Source: Parasitella parasitica
Lineage: Eukaryota; Mucoromycota; Mucoromycetes; Mucorales; Mucoraceae
NCBI GenBank assembly: GCA_025201805.1
Contig: MU619367.1
Location: forward strand, 5,126-69,125
Reading direction: 5' to 3'
DNA length: 64,000 bases
Made by a program: the position numbers and the translations under genes. Of this stretch, positions 33,592 through 45,622 are shown piece after piece; position 1 is the stretch's first letter; each line of letters starts with the position of its first letter. A model generated the notes under the pieces. The model worked only from the letters and a program-made list of their open reading frames with translations. It was not told where the DNA came from and searched no databases.

Positions 33592-35312
33592 ATGGCAGTA
33601 TCATCACACAGCGAAGGACCTATTACACCACCTGCCACACCGCTGTGGAATCAATCATCTGCAAAATTCTCATCTAACATACCAGTTCCAATGAGTCAAG
33701 CAACAGCAAACAGCATTAACCATAATTCGTATCCAAGCCCTACAACTTCCTCGTCTAGATCGTCATCCTCTGCATCACTGCGGCCCTCATTTTCTACACG
33801 GTCTACGTCCATTCGAGAAAATGTGCAGGTCATGGTTCGATGCAGGCCTAGATCTGAAAAAGAGCTTGAATATGCCGAAGAGCCTTGCTGGCTGATTAAT
33901 CCTGAAGAAGGATTAATCGAGCAAGCAAGATTGAAAGCACCAAACAGCATCCGTGCCTTTTACTATGGTAAGTCTTTTTCATACTATTTGTTTTGTCTTT
34001 GTGTTTTTTAACCTCTGCCCCGCCTTTAGATAATGTAGTTATGGGCACTGATAACGCTCAGGTCTACAAGGCTGGTATTCTTGATCTCGTGAGGTATGTG
34101 TATATTGATTGATCATTTTATTCTTTTTGTTGCTGTAACAAATTGACTAATTTTATATTATTACTGCTAAATTAGATCGGCCATGATGGGCTACAATGGT
34201 ATGCAAGGAATATTATAGCAGCAGTATTCAAATTTTCCCTGATATTAATACACATATAGGCACTGTATTTGCATATGGACAGACAGCGAGTGGAAAAACT
34301 TATGTAAGTTGTGCACCCTAACACTTTTTTTTATTATTTTTTTTTTTTTTTTTGTGCAATTACTATTCATTGTTGTAGTTATATTAAATCATTAATCATT
34401 TTATTATCTTGACCAAAAATAGACAATGGTACTTGACATTTTTCTAATACGAATATGTTTTTAATGATATTAACATTTGATCTGTATTATTATTACTTTT
34501 AATTCTTGCGATCTTTGAAATGTAATAGATGGGTAAGTGTAGCAATACTTTCAACTGTGAAATCAATTCAACGCTAAACCCGCTTCTCAGGTACCGAAAA
34601 GGAACCGGGTGTCATACCGCGTGCCGTGGAGGACGTCTTTTCCTACATTGAAGATGTGTGTAATTTTTCACATGTGAAACTATTCATGCAACTTGATTAA
34701 TTTGTGTTATATGATAGGATACCAACGGACGAGAATACTTGCTGCGAGTTTCGTACATGGAAATTTACAATGAAAAAATCAAAGACCTTTTGTGCGTTGA
34801 GAATACAAGCCCTGAAATCATCGAGGACAAGGTACGGAGATTTCTCCCATCCCACGATGCATAACTCAGCATTTCTCAATTTACTAGAAAGGCGTATATG
34901 TCCGTAATTTGAAAGAAGTGATCGTCAAGACTTCCAAGGAAGTGATGGACTGCATCAGAGAAGGTGAAGGCAATCGACACATCAGTGCGACTGATTACAA
35001 CGAACGCAGTAGTCGGTCGCACACCATCTTCCAATTGGTAATTGAAAGCCGTTCAAAGGGAATCCCAACGAGCGAAAATAGAGGCGTCCGCTTATCTCAA
35101 TTGGTATGTTGACGACATTAGTTCTAAACTTACATGTTGGAAATTAATTGGGCTCCCCTCGTTTAGAATTTGATCGATTTGGCAGGCTCCGAAAAGGTTG
35201 CCACTGATATCGAACGAAGAAAAGAAGGAGCTTACATCAACAAGAGTTTGCTAACTTTGGGAAACGTCATTTCGAAACTTACAAGCGACGAACCGTAAAT
35301 ATTTATACGCCC

Positions 35313-35349
<37 letters not shown>

Positions 35350-37124
35350 CTGAATCACATGAATCCTAAATGTACTGCTCTATAGTGCTTCGCATATACC
35401 ATTCAGAAACTCAAAACTAACCAGAATCCTTCAAGCTGCTTTATCTGGAAATGCCCGCATATCCGTTATCTGTACCATAAACCCTACATTTGCGTCCAAA
35501 GATGAGTCGCTAAACACATTGCGATTTGCTCAACGTGCAAAGCTTGTCAAAACCGCGGCTAAAATGACACGGGTAATTGATCAACTGACTCAAAGCGCCA
35601 TCCAAAGGCATGCAAAACTAACAACTTTCGCTGATAGATCCTAGATAACTCCGAGCTCCAAAATTGCTTAATAAAGATTGCAGAGCTGCAGACAAAAATG
35701 CAAGAAAAAAACGATGTAAGAGGGAGCAGCTAATTTAATTTGACGGCACCAGTTCTTAATTAATGCTGCTTTGTAGCTTGAGGCGGAAACAAGAGAACGC
35801 TTAACCAGTCTGCTAAGTCTGATCCTGACTAGCTCAAAAGATCACGATGACAGCCAAAACAATGAAGGCGATGCAATGGTAATTTTGATATTTCGCTTGT
35901 TTTTCCACAAATCCCATCTAATATGGCCTGTAAAAAAATAAGTATGCTCGGCTATCAAATATCACATCTGATGATTTGAAAAATGATGCAACCATGCGCG
36001 ATGTCGTCGCTCGATGTGAACAAGGGATTGCAGCCCAAGTCATCGCACACGACAAACAGATGGCCAAAATGACGACATCTTTAGAGTCAATGCAAGACAT
36101 GCTCAATGTCATGGAAGCCGCTCATGATAAGCAGCAAGATGCCCTTGCCCGACGAGACGTCCAGATCGATAAACTAAAGCAAGAGCTATCAAATGCAAAG
36201 GCGAGCATGATGATGAGGCCTTCAAAAATACCTATGGGACCACCACCAACAGCAGCAGTGCCATCTTCCCCATCGTCTTCAACCGCCTCGAAAAAGCCTG
36301 TTAGCAGCAATAAAAAAGCAGCTGCCACACCAGCACAGTCAAACGTGAATGATTTGGCACCTGCTATTGCCTTGGCAACACAAAAAATCACTGATGCCAT
36401 CTCCAGTGCGTTGCAAATGGACAGATACAATAGCGAGGATGACGACGAGTATGATATGCTGTCAGCATCGTCAACTGATCCATTGTCCAACAATGCGAGT
36501 ATTTCAGAGGCCATTGGCTCAGTTCTTAAAAAAGTAATTCTTTCGTCCGCAAACAGCATGTCGCAAGAGGATATCGAGTGCGATACAACTACAATTACAA
36601 ACGCCATCCAGAATGCAGTCAAGAACGCTGTCCACAATGAAACCGTTTCGTCCCTATCCGTAGCCCCCAGCAGCGATTTTACGCCCATTCACGAAGCCGT
36701 GTCATTTGTTCATTCTATGTCTAGTGAATTTATGATGGGATCTGCCGTATTCATCGACGAACCTGAAAAAGGCGAACAAGGCGAACAAGACAAACAAGGC
36801 AAACAAGGCAAACAAGGCGAACAAGGCGTGCCAGCGCTTGTGCAGCATGACCGACAGTCAGCTCGATTTGTCGCAGGTGATTCATCCGACTCGAGCGATG
36901 CCGACGACTCTGCTGACCCACAAGAGATTTCGTTGATGAAAGAGCGTGTCCAGCATGTTTTGGACACTAACGAAACTGGGGAAATGCACCCCAAAGAGGT
37001 AGTATTGGAGACTCAGCACTACGAGCCGTACGCTGCATCCATCGAACAACCCTCTATTTTGCCCATCTTATTCAACAGATGGACGCTTTTTATGGCTGTT
37101 GTGTACGTTTTATCACAATACTAA
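33592..37124 (+). CDS. Kinesin motor protein, kinesin-7 / CENP-E-like
   Basis: Microtubule motor with an N-terminal motor domain. After a disordered Ser/Pro-rich start the motor opens [15 protein letters not shown]. Further landmarks are [19 protein letters not shown] (P-loop), [46 protein letters not shown] (switch I), LIDLAGSEK (switch II), [19 protein letters not shown] and [19 protein letters not shown]. The YTMM order and GVIPRA agree with CENP-E/kinesin-7. Two microexons are needed in the P-loop region: ACAATG at 34423-34428 and ATGG at 34529-34532. A coiled-coil neck follows (about 35640-36190). The tail is disordered, with a Gly-Glu/Lys-Gln repeat (36770-36830), and ends in a hydrophobic stretch, [20 protein letters not shown]. 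The in-frame ATG at 33499 was rejected because it would translate the CT repeat. Confidence 0.9.
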
Positions 37125-37294
37125 GCTTATTGACTATACTACTATATCCTCTCTCTCTCTCTCTTCTCCCCCCCCCCCCCACAATTCACTTGTAAATAAC
37201 ATGACTATAACCTAATCATTGCAGCATAAAATAAATCTCTTCCTCTCCATTGCTACATTAATGAATTTAACATGTAATATAAAGATAGATTTTA
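37125..37294. other. Short spacer with CT and C runs
   Basis: Convergent spacer between the kinesin and the thaumatin-like gene. It holds a CT microsatellite followed by a C run (about 37148-37180). No gene was seen. Confidence 0.6.
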
Positions 37295-38005
37295 TTAACA
37301 AAAAGTAACGGTAAAGCTCTCAGCTTCGCATTCATATGTCGAATCTTGGTCGTCGTACGCAAAGCTGTACGCATCAGGACATTGCGATTTGACAAACGAC
37401 GAGCGGGTGCTTGCTTTACAAGTTGACGGGCTATTGTTGCTGCCAGTGCAACAGTCTTCCGAAGACCCTGTCTTTGAGCAAGCACTCTGGCAAGCTACGA
37501 CGTTGCCGGTAGCGTCAGTGACAGCAAACTCCTTTGGACAGTCTGAAAGGGCGCATTGCGGTGTCCCGCATGTGTAGCCGTTGGGCGTAGCACCGCCGCT
37601 GGGAGCAATAGACATTGCCATGTTGTAGCCGTCCACCAGACTGATGTCGTAATAATCTTTACCGCCTGCACCCTTAAAGAAGAATTCTGCAAGGGTAGCA
37701 GGGTCGGTTGCACCAGGAACACCACACTTGCTTGTATCTTTACCGGCAGAACCAGAACAATGATAGCGGGCCCAAACTCGCCCGCCCCACGAATCGGATT
37801 GACTGAAGCTGTTGCTAGCCGATGGAGTCAAATCAAAACTCTGTTCCGGTAAGCTAGCACTCACGCCATTAGTGAGCACGCCGACTGTAATAACGTTGCC
37901 ACAGTTGTTCTTTACCGTGATTGACTTGTCGGCCTGTGAAAAAGGGACAATAGCAATGATCGCACATGCAACCATCCACGCACTGACAAAATTAGAGCGT
38001 AACAT
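37295..38005 (-). CDS. Secreted thaumatin-like protein
   Basis: Thaumatin-fold (glycoside hydrolase 64/thaumatin-like) secreted protein of 236 aa in one exon. The N-terminus is a signal peptide (core VACAIIAIVPFSQA). The mature part opens KSITVKNNCGNVITVGV and continues WGGRVWARYHCSG, YYDISLVDGYNMAMSIAP, then a Cys-rich second half (CGTPQCALSDCPKE, SACSKTG, DCCTG) and a final CPDAYSFAYDDQDSTYEC, the standard end of the fold. Many paired Cys fit disulfides. Fungal members are thought to act on beta-glucan or the cell wall; the substrate here is unknown. It is convergent with the kinesin gene. Confidence 0.92.
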   Translation of the reverse strand: MLRSNFVSAWMVACAIIAIVPFSQADKSITVKNNCGNVITVGVLTNGVSASLPEQSFDLTPSASNSFSQSDSWGGRVWARYHCSGSAGKDTSKCGVPGATDPATLAEFFFKGAGGKDYYDISLVDGYNMAMSIAPSGGATPNGYTCGTPQCALSDCPKEFAVTDATGNVVACQSACSKTGSSEDCCTGSNNSPSTCKASTRSSFVKSQCPDAYSFAYDDQDSTYECEAESFTVTFC

Positions 38006-38199
38006 TTAAAGAAGAAAAAAGCAAAGAAGAAACGGATCTCTGTTTCCGTTTGCAAAAAAAAAAAAAAAAAAACGTCTGCTACTTTTTGACTTTCATGGGT
38101 CTTTTTTTTTATCGCCTGTGAAAGCATTGACATGTCAAGTGTAAGAATAACCCTGAATTAGCTTGGTAAAAGTGAAACCCTTCCCCAAAGTGTTTATTG

Positions 38200-40713
38200 T
38201 TAAAAGTAGTCCAGATCGAGCTCGATTGTGCATGGCTCGCTCTTGATGCTTTCGTTCGAGGAGCATTTCGACCCCATGTCATCGTTATGGCTACCTGCTG
38301 CTGTGGGTGCTGGCTTGTATGAAAATATGCTCCATCCGCCGTCTGCGTTCGGGTCGTCCATCAAGGCCTCGTCAACCATAGCTTGGTATACCATTTCGTT
38401 GTGTCCAATTTTATGCGCATTCAAAAATTGCAGCATATCCTTTTCCAGCTGGCTTTCATCAAACGATCGTCTCGTTGGTGTTGTTTGATACAAGCGCAGT
38501 AGTAAAACGAGACATGCCCTACTGACGTACACAAGCGCCGGCGATCTTCCGTATTCGGACACGTTGGACTATTCCATGTGTAAATAAAAAGTTAGTGAGA
38601 TCCAAAAATGACAGGCGAAAAGAACAGCTTACACTAAACATATGCTTTGCGCTCATAAAGTGGTATAGATACGGCCGAAAGAAACAATCAAACTTTTCCT
38701 CTGATTCGGATGATGACTTGAACCAGCTCTGAAACAGCTGCAGAATAGCCACTGCAGCCTGAGATGTGTGCAGAATCGCTTCATTTTCGTCAGGCGTCAA
38801 TGCCCGTTCACCCTGGTGGTTTGCTGAGGGCAGCAATGCTCTGTACATGGTAATCCAACATTGACAGTAGTCCAGCAAGATGCAGAAATAGTTGCGTCTC
38901 TTCCACACCGATGCATCTGGCGGCAACGCTACTTGGTTTTGATTGCCAAATTGCAAGTGCTTGGGCAAAGAGTGGTAGTGTTGCAACAGCTTTTCTCTGA
39001 AATGGTTGACTAGAGCTCTAGGGCGCATTCTGCGAGATTCCTCAGAAATAGAGCCTGCTAATTTTCGTATTTGGATCAGGCTGATAGCGAACGTTGCTTG
39101 GTCTAGCTCAACAGTGTTGAATTCCGGCAGTAGTGTGGGCAGTTCAATCGAGACTTGATGCAGCTTAATGGTAGATAGCTGGTCGTGGAAGAGATGCGAG
39201 ACCATGCTGTCGTAAAACCACACTGTCCAGAATATTCGCTTTGACTGTTCCCTCTCAAACGGTGATTTGCAAGACAGGTAGCCTTCAGGACGATGCAAGT
39301 TCAGCATAAAGCACATGCGAATGGCAATACCAATATGCAGAAACGCCCGTCTCACCCTCCCCAAGTCCAAATCATAGGTGATAAGTAATGTACGCTGGTG
39401 AATGTTAGAGAGGTTCGCTGGCTCGTCGATGCCAAGCAAGTCGTGTGAGTGGTTATAAAACCTGTTTCCCAGCTCCCGAAAGTTCTGTATCTGCGTGAGG
39501 TGGGGATGGTAAATGCAGCAGTGAGGTACAGAGTGTGAGAACACAGAGGACAGGACCAAAGGCTTCAGCTGCCCTTGTCGGTAGTGGTTTTCAAAGCGGG
39601 AGGGGCTCACAAGCGTTGGAAATCCACATTTGTGATGCTGATGGATTATGCGGGTCTTGACGTCCGTCGATAGATACTGCTCATCGCTTGTGCCGCCGGA
39701 CGTCTCGGCCGAGCTTTTGCTGCCAAACGACTTGGTGTAGCGATTCAGGCTTTCAAATAAAGTAAAGGTATGCTCTTTCTGGTCCAATTCGTCTGCGTAA
39801 TTGGTAATCGAGGGTCTTTTGTTGAATAAAGATGGGGTATTATGCAGCGAATTCAAACATATGTCGACTCGGGAAATGTAGTTCAACTGCTGTGGAAGTG
39901 CATTTGGCTGTTTGTACAACGGGTTTCCTTTGGTGTCGTAGATTGTTTTCACAGTGTTCCGCAGTGTCTCACTGAGATCTTCAAAATTCTTGATTGTCGT
40001 AAAAATAGACTTTATGCCGTCCGTGTTTTCGATCACTGGCCAGCCGGTTCCAATCGCCCAGTCGTACACACTAGGGCCGTCATAGTCTTTGCTATTTTCC
40101 AGCACCCGAGGTATGATAGTGTTTGTTGGCTGTGAACTTGGGTGAGGAGGCTGTTGTAGTTGTGCTACATGGTGTTGCACGGGTGGCTGTATCATTCTGG
40201 GTATAGTCGACCGATAATCTTGCTCAAGGGAAGTGACAAACGAGGTGAGCCAGCCTACTTGATTCTCTAGTTCATCCAGCCTCTGCCGCATTGACACATT
40301 GTCCAGGCGAAGTGCGTGATTGCTGTACTGGCAGTTGTGTCTGTCTTTACATTGGCCGCATATAGGCTTTCCTCTATCACAGCCGACTCGTCTTTCACGA
40401 CATCTAAAAAGCATGGTTTAGTAAAGATTTTAATATAAACAACATGTATCGTACTTGTCACATGCATAGCCTACATGCTGTCTCTTTTTCTTTTTAGGCT
40501 GAGGTTCGTCTTGTTGCTGCTGTGATGGTGGCTGTGATGGTGGCTGTGATGGTTGCGGTGGTTGCGGTAGCTCTTGAGGGATTGCTCTTTGTAGCTGCTG
40601 CTGCTGTTGCTGCTGCTGCTGATTGTTGTGTGTGTTCAAAGTCATAACTGATGAAGAAGAGGATGAAGTATCGAATGGACTGGACGCACGCTGCTGATGT
40701 TGATAGTGATGTG

Positions 40714-40747
<34 letters not shown>

Positions 40748-40819
40748 ATTTGAATATTGAATATAAACAAAAGGACGGACCTGTTTTTGCATCGAAATAT
40801 CATCAAAATACATGGACAA
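38200..40819 (-). CDS. Zn2Cys6 zinc-cluster transcription factor
   Basis: Fungal-specific transcriptional regulator. The N-terminus is low complexity with Ser, Gln and Pro runs (CAG/CTG-type repeats near 40580-40620 and 40715-40745). The DNA-binding cluster YACDKCRERRVGC...CGQC is split by an intron of about 55 bases (about 40405-40456) right after the first Cys and Asp-Lys. A basic stretch PKKKKRQH before it is a likely nuclear signal, and a dimerising coiled coil (MRQRLDELENQVGWLTSFV) follows. The middle homology domain lies in the long exon: YDLDLGRVRRAFLHIGIAIR, MCFMLNLHRPEGY and KRIFWTVWFYDSM are typical. A second intron (about 38569-38633) leads to an acidic tail (ALMDDPNADGG...LDLDYF) that may activate transcription. 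The target genes are unknown. Confidence 0.9.
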
Positions 40820-42125
40820 TTCTATTTACACACTATTTAACACAAAATTAAAAGGAAACAAAGAAAGGAAAAAAGCTTTTTTCTTGTACATGAAAGAATA
40901 CATGTTTCTGTGTAACGAGTAATTATGTTACAGCAAAGCTTGTGTGCTTCGAGGTCTGCTGGTCATCCCTTTTGCTCGTGGTTTGCAAGCAGCAAATGAC
41001 GCAAGAGTGCTTTATTGGGAGGAATACACCATAATTGCGAATGAACAAACACTGCTCCAACTTGGCATATGCGAAAGATTGACACCTTTACTAAAGACCA
41101 GCATGTATCCCTGTGGTGACACACACCTTTGATTTGGAGTGGTCATTGTTCCTCTCTAGTACCCAAGAGCTATGACCATGTTTTAATATCAGACATGTAC
41201 GCTAATGTATCATACACATCAATATACATAAAAAGGTTGGGCTTCAAAATAGAACAAACAAAAGTGAATAGAAGCAGAGTGGCCTTATTGCCAAAAGAAC
41301 AGCAGCTTTCAACATGGTTCAACTCTATCTATCCCCAAAGCATACATATTCATTTCCAATCGAGCACAATTATAACTTTAACTCAAACTCTATTAATAAC
41401 ACTAATGTCTCTTTTCTGCACAACAAACATTATAGCTATGAAGAGGCTTTTATCGCTTTGGCTGCAATCGCAAGATATTTCAAGCGGGTCAAGAGCACCA
41501 AAGCTAATGAAGTCAGCATACTCTAAGCTACGCAACTCCTAGCATTATGTGAGAGAATACCTGTAAAATAATAGTACATGCAAAATAATGCCTGATAATT
41601 CCAAACTATTGCTTATAATCTGTTGATTACGCAAGGAGACAATAGTTGTATTCAATCAATACAAAATGCCAAGCGAACTATTCCACCTTCAAACGTAATT
41701 CGTCATCCATAAAAGAGCAGAACAAGAGCCCATTACTATAGAATCCCAGATTAGCTAATGATAATAAATCCTCATGCAATAAATGTGTTACCTTATGCTT
41801 GAAGTATGTATCAGATGGCATTGACGAAAGAGCAATTATATAATGCATTTATATAACTGATGTGGGTTGTGTGATTCATTCAACAAGTTGTAGCCAAAAT
41901 CTTCAGCTTTTGCACATAACTTTTGATACTCAACATCAACCATTATAATGGTAACAAGTATAAAGCATTTGTTATTTTATTTATTACAGAGATGTATAGG
42001 TATTTATATACAACCCATTGGCTTGGTGCTATATCAACTGAGCTTGTTCACTATCATTTGAAAAGGTAACAATCTTGATGAAACAAATGTAATTCCTTTT
42101 ATGCACTCTATTCTATTGGTATTAG
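40820..42125. other. Intergenic DNA with unassigned small frames
   Basis: Open frames at 40944-41132, 41129-41542 and 41314-41526 on the plus strand have no recognisable motifs. The frame 41314-41526 ends in a helix-like Ala/Lys-rich segment and could be the 3' exon of an unknown gene, but no upstream exon was found. The remainder is AT-rich without recognisable features. Confidence 0.4.
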
Positions 42126-42939
42126 CTATGATGGCGTCTTAATAGCAGCAGCCTCCTCATCTACAGCAGGCATTTCACTAGCCCAACTCTCTACAGTAAT
42201 TAAAAACAACACTAGAGAATATATCTTGGTGTGTTTTACTACTGGATCGCTGCTTACGCTTTTTGAGGGTGATTTGGCGCGAAAGCTGAAGGAAAACGGG
42301 ATATTAAGGATACCAAGCAATACCATTGTCATTACTGCACTTGTCTCCAACACATATAGATTCTGCTTGCTCTCACTGTCTATATTTTTAACGAAATAAA
42401 AAAAACATGCTTATGGAAGGCCAAAAATCAAATGTTTGACTTACAGTAACTAGCATAGTCGGCTTTCAAGTAAAATCCAGTGGTTCCGACCCTGAAAAAA
42501 AATGCAAACAGTTCCAATATCATAAGAGTTAGTGAGAATTGAGTAGCGATTATGTTTGGTCTATCAGATGTTGAAGTTTTGGAACGACCGCATAAGCAAG
42601 ATAATCCCATGGGAGCTACTACTACTGAAAGGATGATTGCCTCCTGTATACATAAATGTCTGAATAAGTATTCAATTGGAGATGTATTTAGTGTTGTGTC
42701 TATATTTACTTGAGCCATTACGATAGAAGGATAGTTTCCTTGCTTTAAAAATCCATCAATAGCCACTATTTACCAATCGCTTTAGTATTACTTGTTTGGA
42801 TGCACTTTACACTGATAATACTCTTACTTGCCGATAATACAAGACTCGTAAAACAGCCAAACAGAACGCCCAAGCTAGTGACAATGACAAAAAGAGGGTT
42901 TTTCCATGGCAAGTATTTAATGCTGATGAATTTGGGCAT
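42126..42939 (-). CDS. Uncharacterised multi-spanning membrane protein
   Basis: At least four exons on the minus strand can be joined in frame: 42939 to about 42830, a short one from about 42769, one from about 42650, and a last exon from about 42385 to 42126. The starting ATG begins MPKFISIKYLPWKNPLF. Four hydrophobic segments can be seen: PLFVIVTSLGVLFGCFTSLV, AIILSVVVAPMGLSCL, a third around SLTLMILELFAFFFRV and a fourth around VMTMVLLGILNIPFSFSF; a possible fifth, SLVLFLITVESW, lies near the end. This resembles small tetraspan proteins, but no family was recognised. Clean splice sites and conserved phase support a real gene. The function is unknown. Confidence 0.6.
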
Positions 42940-43801
42940 GATTATTTCAAAGCTATATGAAAAGTAGCTATTAAAACACAATTGATGTTCTGAAAAGCAT
43001 GCTTTTTATAACAACCGTGTTAAATGACAAAGAAATCAGATCTGAAACTAGAAAATAAAAATAATGGTCAAAAACCATAGAGATCAGTAAACCTAACTTT
43101 TTACAATGATTGTGTTTTCATCTAAATCTATAAATGGTAGTGCTTGCCTGGTAAGCAGCAGAATTTTCACTATTGACGGAGATTGTAACGATTAAACAAT
43201 GATTCAACATATGGCATATTATGGTTGATTGTGAGCGTTAATTATCTTGCCATTGCCTTCGCCTGCTGCCTGCCGGTTTTGCAACCATTTCTGTCGCCTG
43301 AATAAATAAACATACACTCTTCTCGTCAATGCTATGCAAGGAACCACATCGATAAGCTTGAGCTTATTTGAGATGATGTCAAGGAGCACAATTTAAAATG
43401 AAAAACGTTTCCTGGTTTATTGCGCACGAGCAATCAATGAACCCTGGATTAAAAGTAGAGCCGTAAAATTGTAATTAACTCATCGATAATCAATTTATTT
43501 ATTTACTCTTTTTGTGAGTCCAGCAACAACATTATCATAGTCGTCTCTGGCCATTCTCCGTTGTACATGCTCTCAAATGTGTACATTTAAGTATCAGTTC
43601 TCTCCTGCTCAACCTGTTGCTTATTTTCCTTGATAATGTGATACACCCTTATTAATTAGGATTTGAGTTTCATCCACCTCTAATGTTGATTAATATGTTT
43701 GTTTGTTTTAGAATGTTTGCTATTACATGAAATGCTCTCACTTTTACATTCATACATAAACACCATATTAAAACCCCTGTTGCATCAAGATGAAGTATTT
43801 A
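42940..43801. other. Intergenic DNA
   Basis: AT-rich spacer of about 0.86 kb. No coding frame, RNA gene or repeat was recognised on either strand. Confidence 0.45.
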
Positions 43802-44950
43802 TTATGTATCGTTAAATTTTAACGAATTTGACGGAACCAATTTGAGTTGACATGGTTCCGTTGAAGGGGGCAGTGATGATGTGGGAATGTCTGAAAATAA
43901 CGATAAAATTCTCTCTTTTTCTGTGTTCCAGTGTGCTGAGCATAATCTGTATTCAACAGGAATCCACGATTCATCTTGCCGTTGTACAATACGATAGCGA
44001 ACTATAAAAGATTGGAAATAAGGGCCTCCGCAAGAGGAGCATGCTTTAGGCCGTGACAAGTAGTAGATGATATGGTTGGGTAACTGCTGAAAAGTCTTGT
44101 AGCGCTGCTTTTGCAACTCCTTTAACTCTCGTTTTTTCTTTTTCTTCGCCATAATGTCGTATAGAATCGGCTGTATGATTTGCCTGGCACAGATTTCAAC
44201 CAGGCTAAATGGGTTATGTGCCGTTCTTTGTTGCAATTCAATAGATTGATCCAATAATCGAGGACAATGATCTGTCTTGATAACCGTCATAAACAAGTTG
44301 AGCAACTCTGCTGGAATAGAGCTTATCTCTGTGTTGGACAGATCAAGAAAGTTGAGGTTGTGCAATCGAGCGATGTTTGCAGAGACTCGAGTGATTGGAT
44401 TGTAAGATACATCGAAATGAGTTAAGCTGGTCAATGAGTATATACTTGCTGGCAGATGATGGATATTGTTGTGGGATAAGTTCAAAAGCTTCAGGTTTCT
44501 CAATTGATCAATATTTGATGGTATTTTCAATAGTTTGTTGTGAGAAAGATCAAGTATAGTTAATCTGGTTAATAAAGCAACTTGAGTAGGAAGTGCAAAT
44601 AGTCCAATATTGCGACTATTGTTTTTTTTGTTTTTTTTTTTTAAAGTTAGTAATACCATCCGTTTGAATGCACAAAATATTTACAGATCAAGCCTTGAGA
44701 CAGATGTGACCAAGCCAATGGTTTTATTCAGCACAATGGTGTGTACACTGGTTTGGTGTTTTTCGTTATGCTGTTTCTCATCTGAATTGAGCAACATTGG
44801 CAAATAAGGCTCCTGGTTCTGCGTCTGATTCGAGTAGTAAGTCTTATCCACGTAGCTTAAATCATGATCCAGAGCAGTAGGCGAAAATAAACAATGCATT
44901 GGAAAATGGTCCAATGACCGTATTGTTCGAAGAGTAAAATTACTACTCAT
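43802..44950 (-). CDS. Leucine-rich repeat protein with C-terminal cysteine motif
   Basis: Two exons on the minus strand (44950-44683 and about 44600-43802) join in frame at RLDLRNIGLFALP across an intron that contains ACTAAC and a long A run. The protein is about 355 aa. Repeats of about 23 residues follow the LxxLxLxxNxLxxIP pattern: LTILDLSHNKLLKIPSNI, LKLLNLSHNNIHHLPASI, LTHFDVSYNPITRVSANI and LNFLDLSNTEISSIPAEL. After a Lys-rich linker (IMAKKKKKRELKE) comes a conserved-looking module with CSSCGG and RLCSAHW, which may bind a metal. LRR proteins of this size are usually adaptors; the partner is unknown. Confidence 0.8.
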
Positions 44951-45046
44951 ATGATGATTTAAAGTATTGTATTAAAAGAGGAATAAGTGATAAATTTATA
45001 TATAAGAAGGTATAAAACAAAAAAAAACAATCAACAAATGTTTGTT

Positions 45047-45622
45047 TTACAAAGCACTCTCGGACCATTTCATATCATCTTTCCATTTGCTTATAACATC
45101 AATATTGATAGCTCGACCAAACCTAAACGCGTTTTTTAATAGCAATAAACGAGCCTGTGGGTCAATCCCTCTCAAGAATCCAATTTTTCCTTCTCCTGAT
45201 TCGTGCTTGAAAGCAACTGTGCCAATAATGTGTCCTTGCTTGGTCATGATCCATACATTGCTTTTTTCGCTCTTGCGAATAGCAGCCAACTCATCCGTCA
45301 TTTGCTGGCAATTTTTATTCAATGCTGCCTCATATTCCTGTCCGATAATTTTGAACCAAAACACGCCTAATCCTGCGCTCCATAATAGTAATTCGACCAT
45401 TAGCAATGCTGTATGCTTGACAGAAAATATCGAGTATTGCGAGAGGTGAATGCCTAATATACCAACAAGTCCTGCTTGCAACGTTCTCTTGGCACTGGAT
45501 CTTTGTCGAAGAGTATGTAACACTTGGCTGGTTCTCTTTTTACTTTCCATGTCAAGGTAGAATCGCTTTAATTCATGCTGGTCTTTTGATTCATATTCAC
45601 GAATCTCTGTGTCTTTATCCAT
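45047..45622 (-). CDS. NAT8-like protein, N-acetyltransferase fold lacking the acetyl-CoA loop
   Basis: Single exon of about 190 aa. The start MDKDTEIREYESKDQHELKR matches the beginning of NAT8-like GNAT proteins. It is followed by two membrane segments (LQAGLVGILGIHLSQYSIF and ALLMVELLLWSAGLGVFWF) and then NVWIMTKQGHIIGTVAFKHE, which fits beta-strands of the GNAT fold. The acetyl-CoA-binding R/Q-x-x-G-x-G/A loop that should come next is not present; the sequence is instead FLRGIDPQARLLLLKNAFRF and ends soon after. Either the protein has lost activity or the family call is wrong. The ATG at 45622 was preferred over one at 45679, which adds an unlikely Phe/Ser-rich leader. Confidence 0.5.
   Translation of the reverse strand: MDKDTEIREYESKDQHELKRFYLDMESKKRTSQVLHTLRQRSSAKRTLQAGLVGILGIHLSQYSIFSVKHTALLMVELLLWSAGLGVFWFKIIGQEYEAALNKNCQQMTDELAAIRKSEKSNVWIMTKQGHIIGTVAFKHESGEGKIGFLRGIDPQARLLLLKNAFRFGRAINIDVISKWKDDMKWSESAL

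Noticed and set aside
35315-35345. Long A run considered as a retrotransposed tail
   Set aside because: It lies inside a kinesin intron with no target duplication or inserted sequence beside it; similar homopolymers occur in several introns here.
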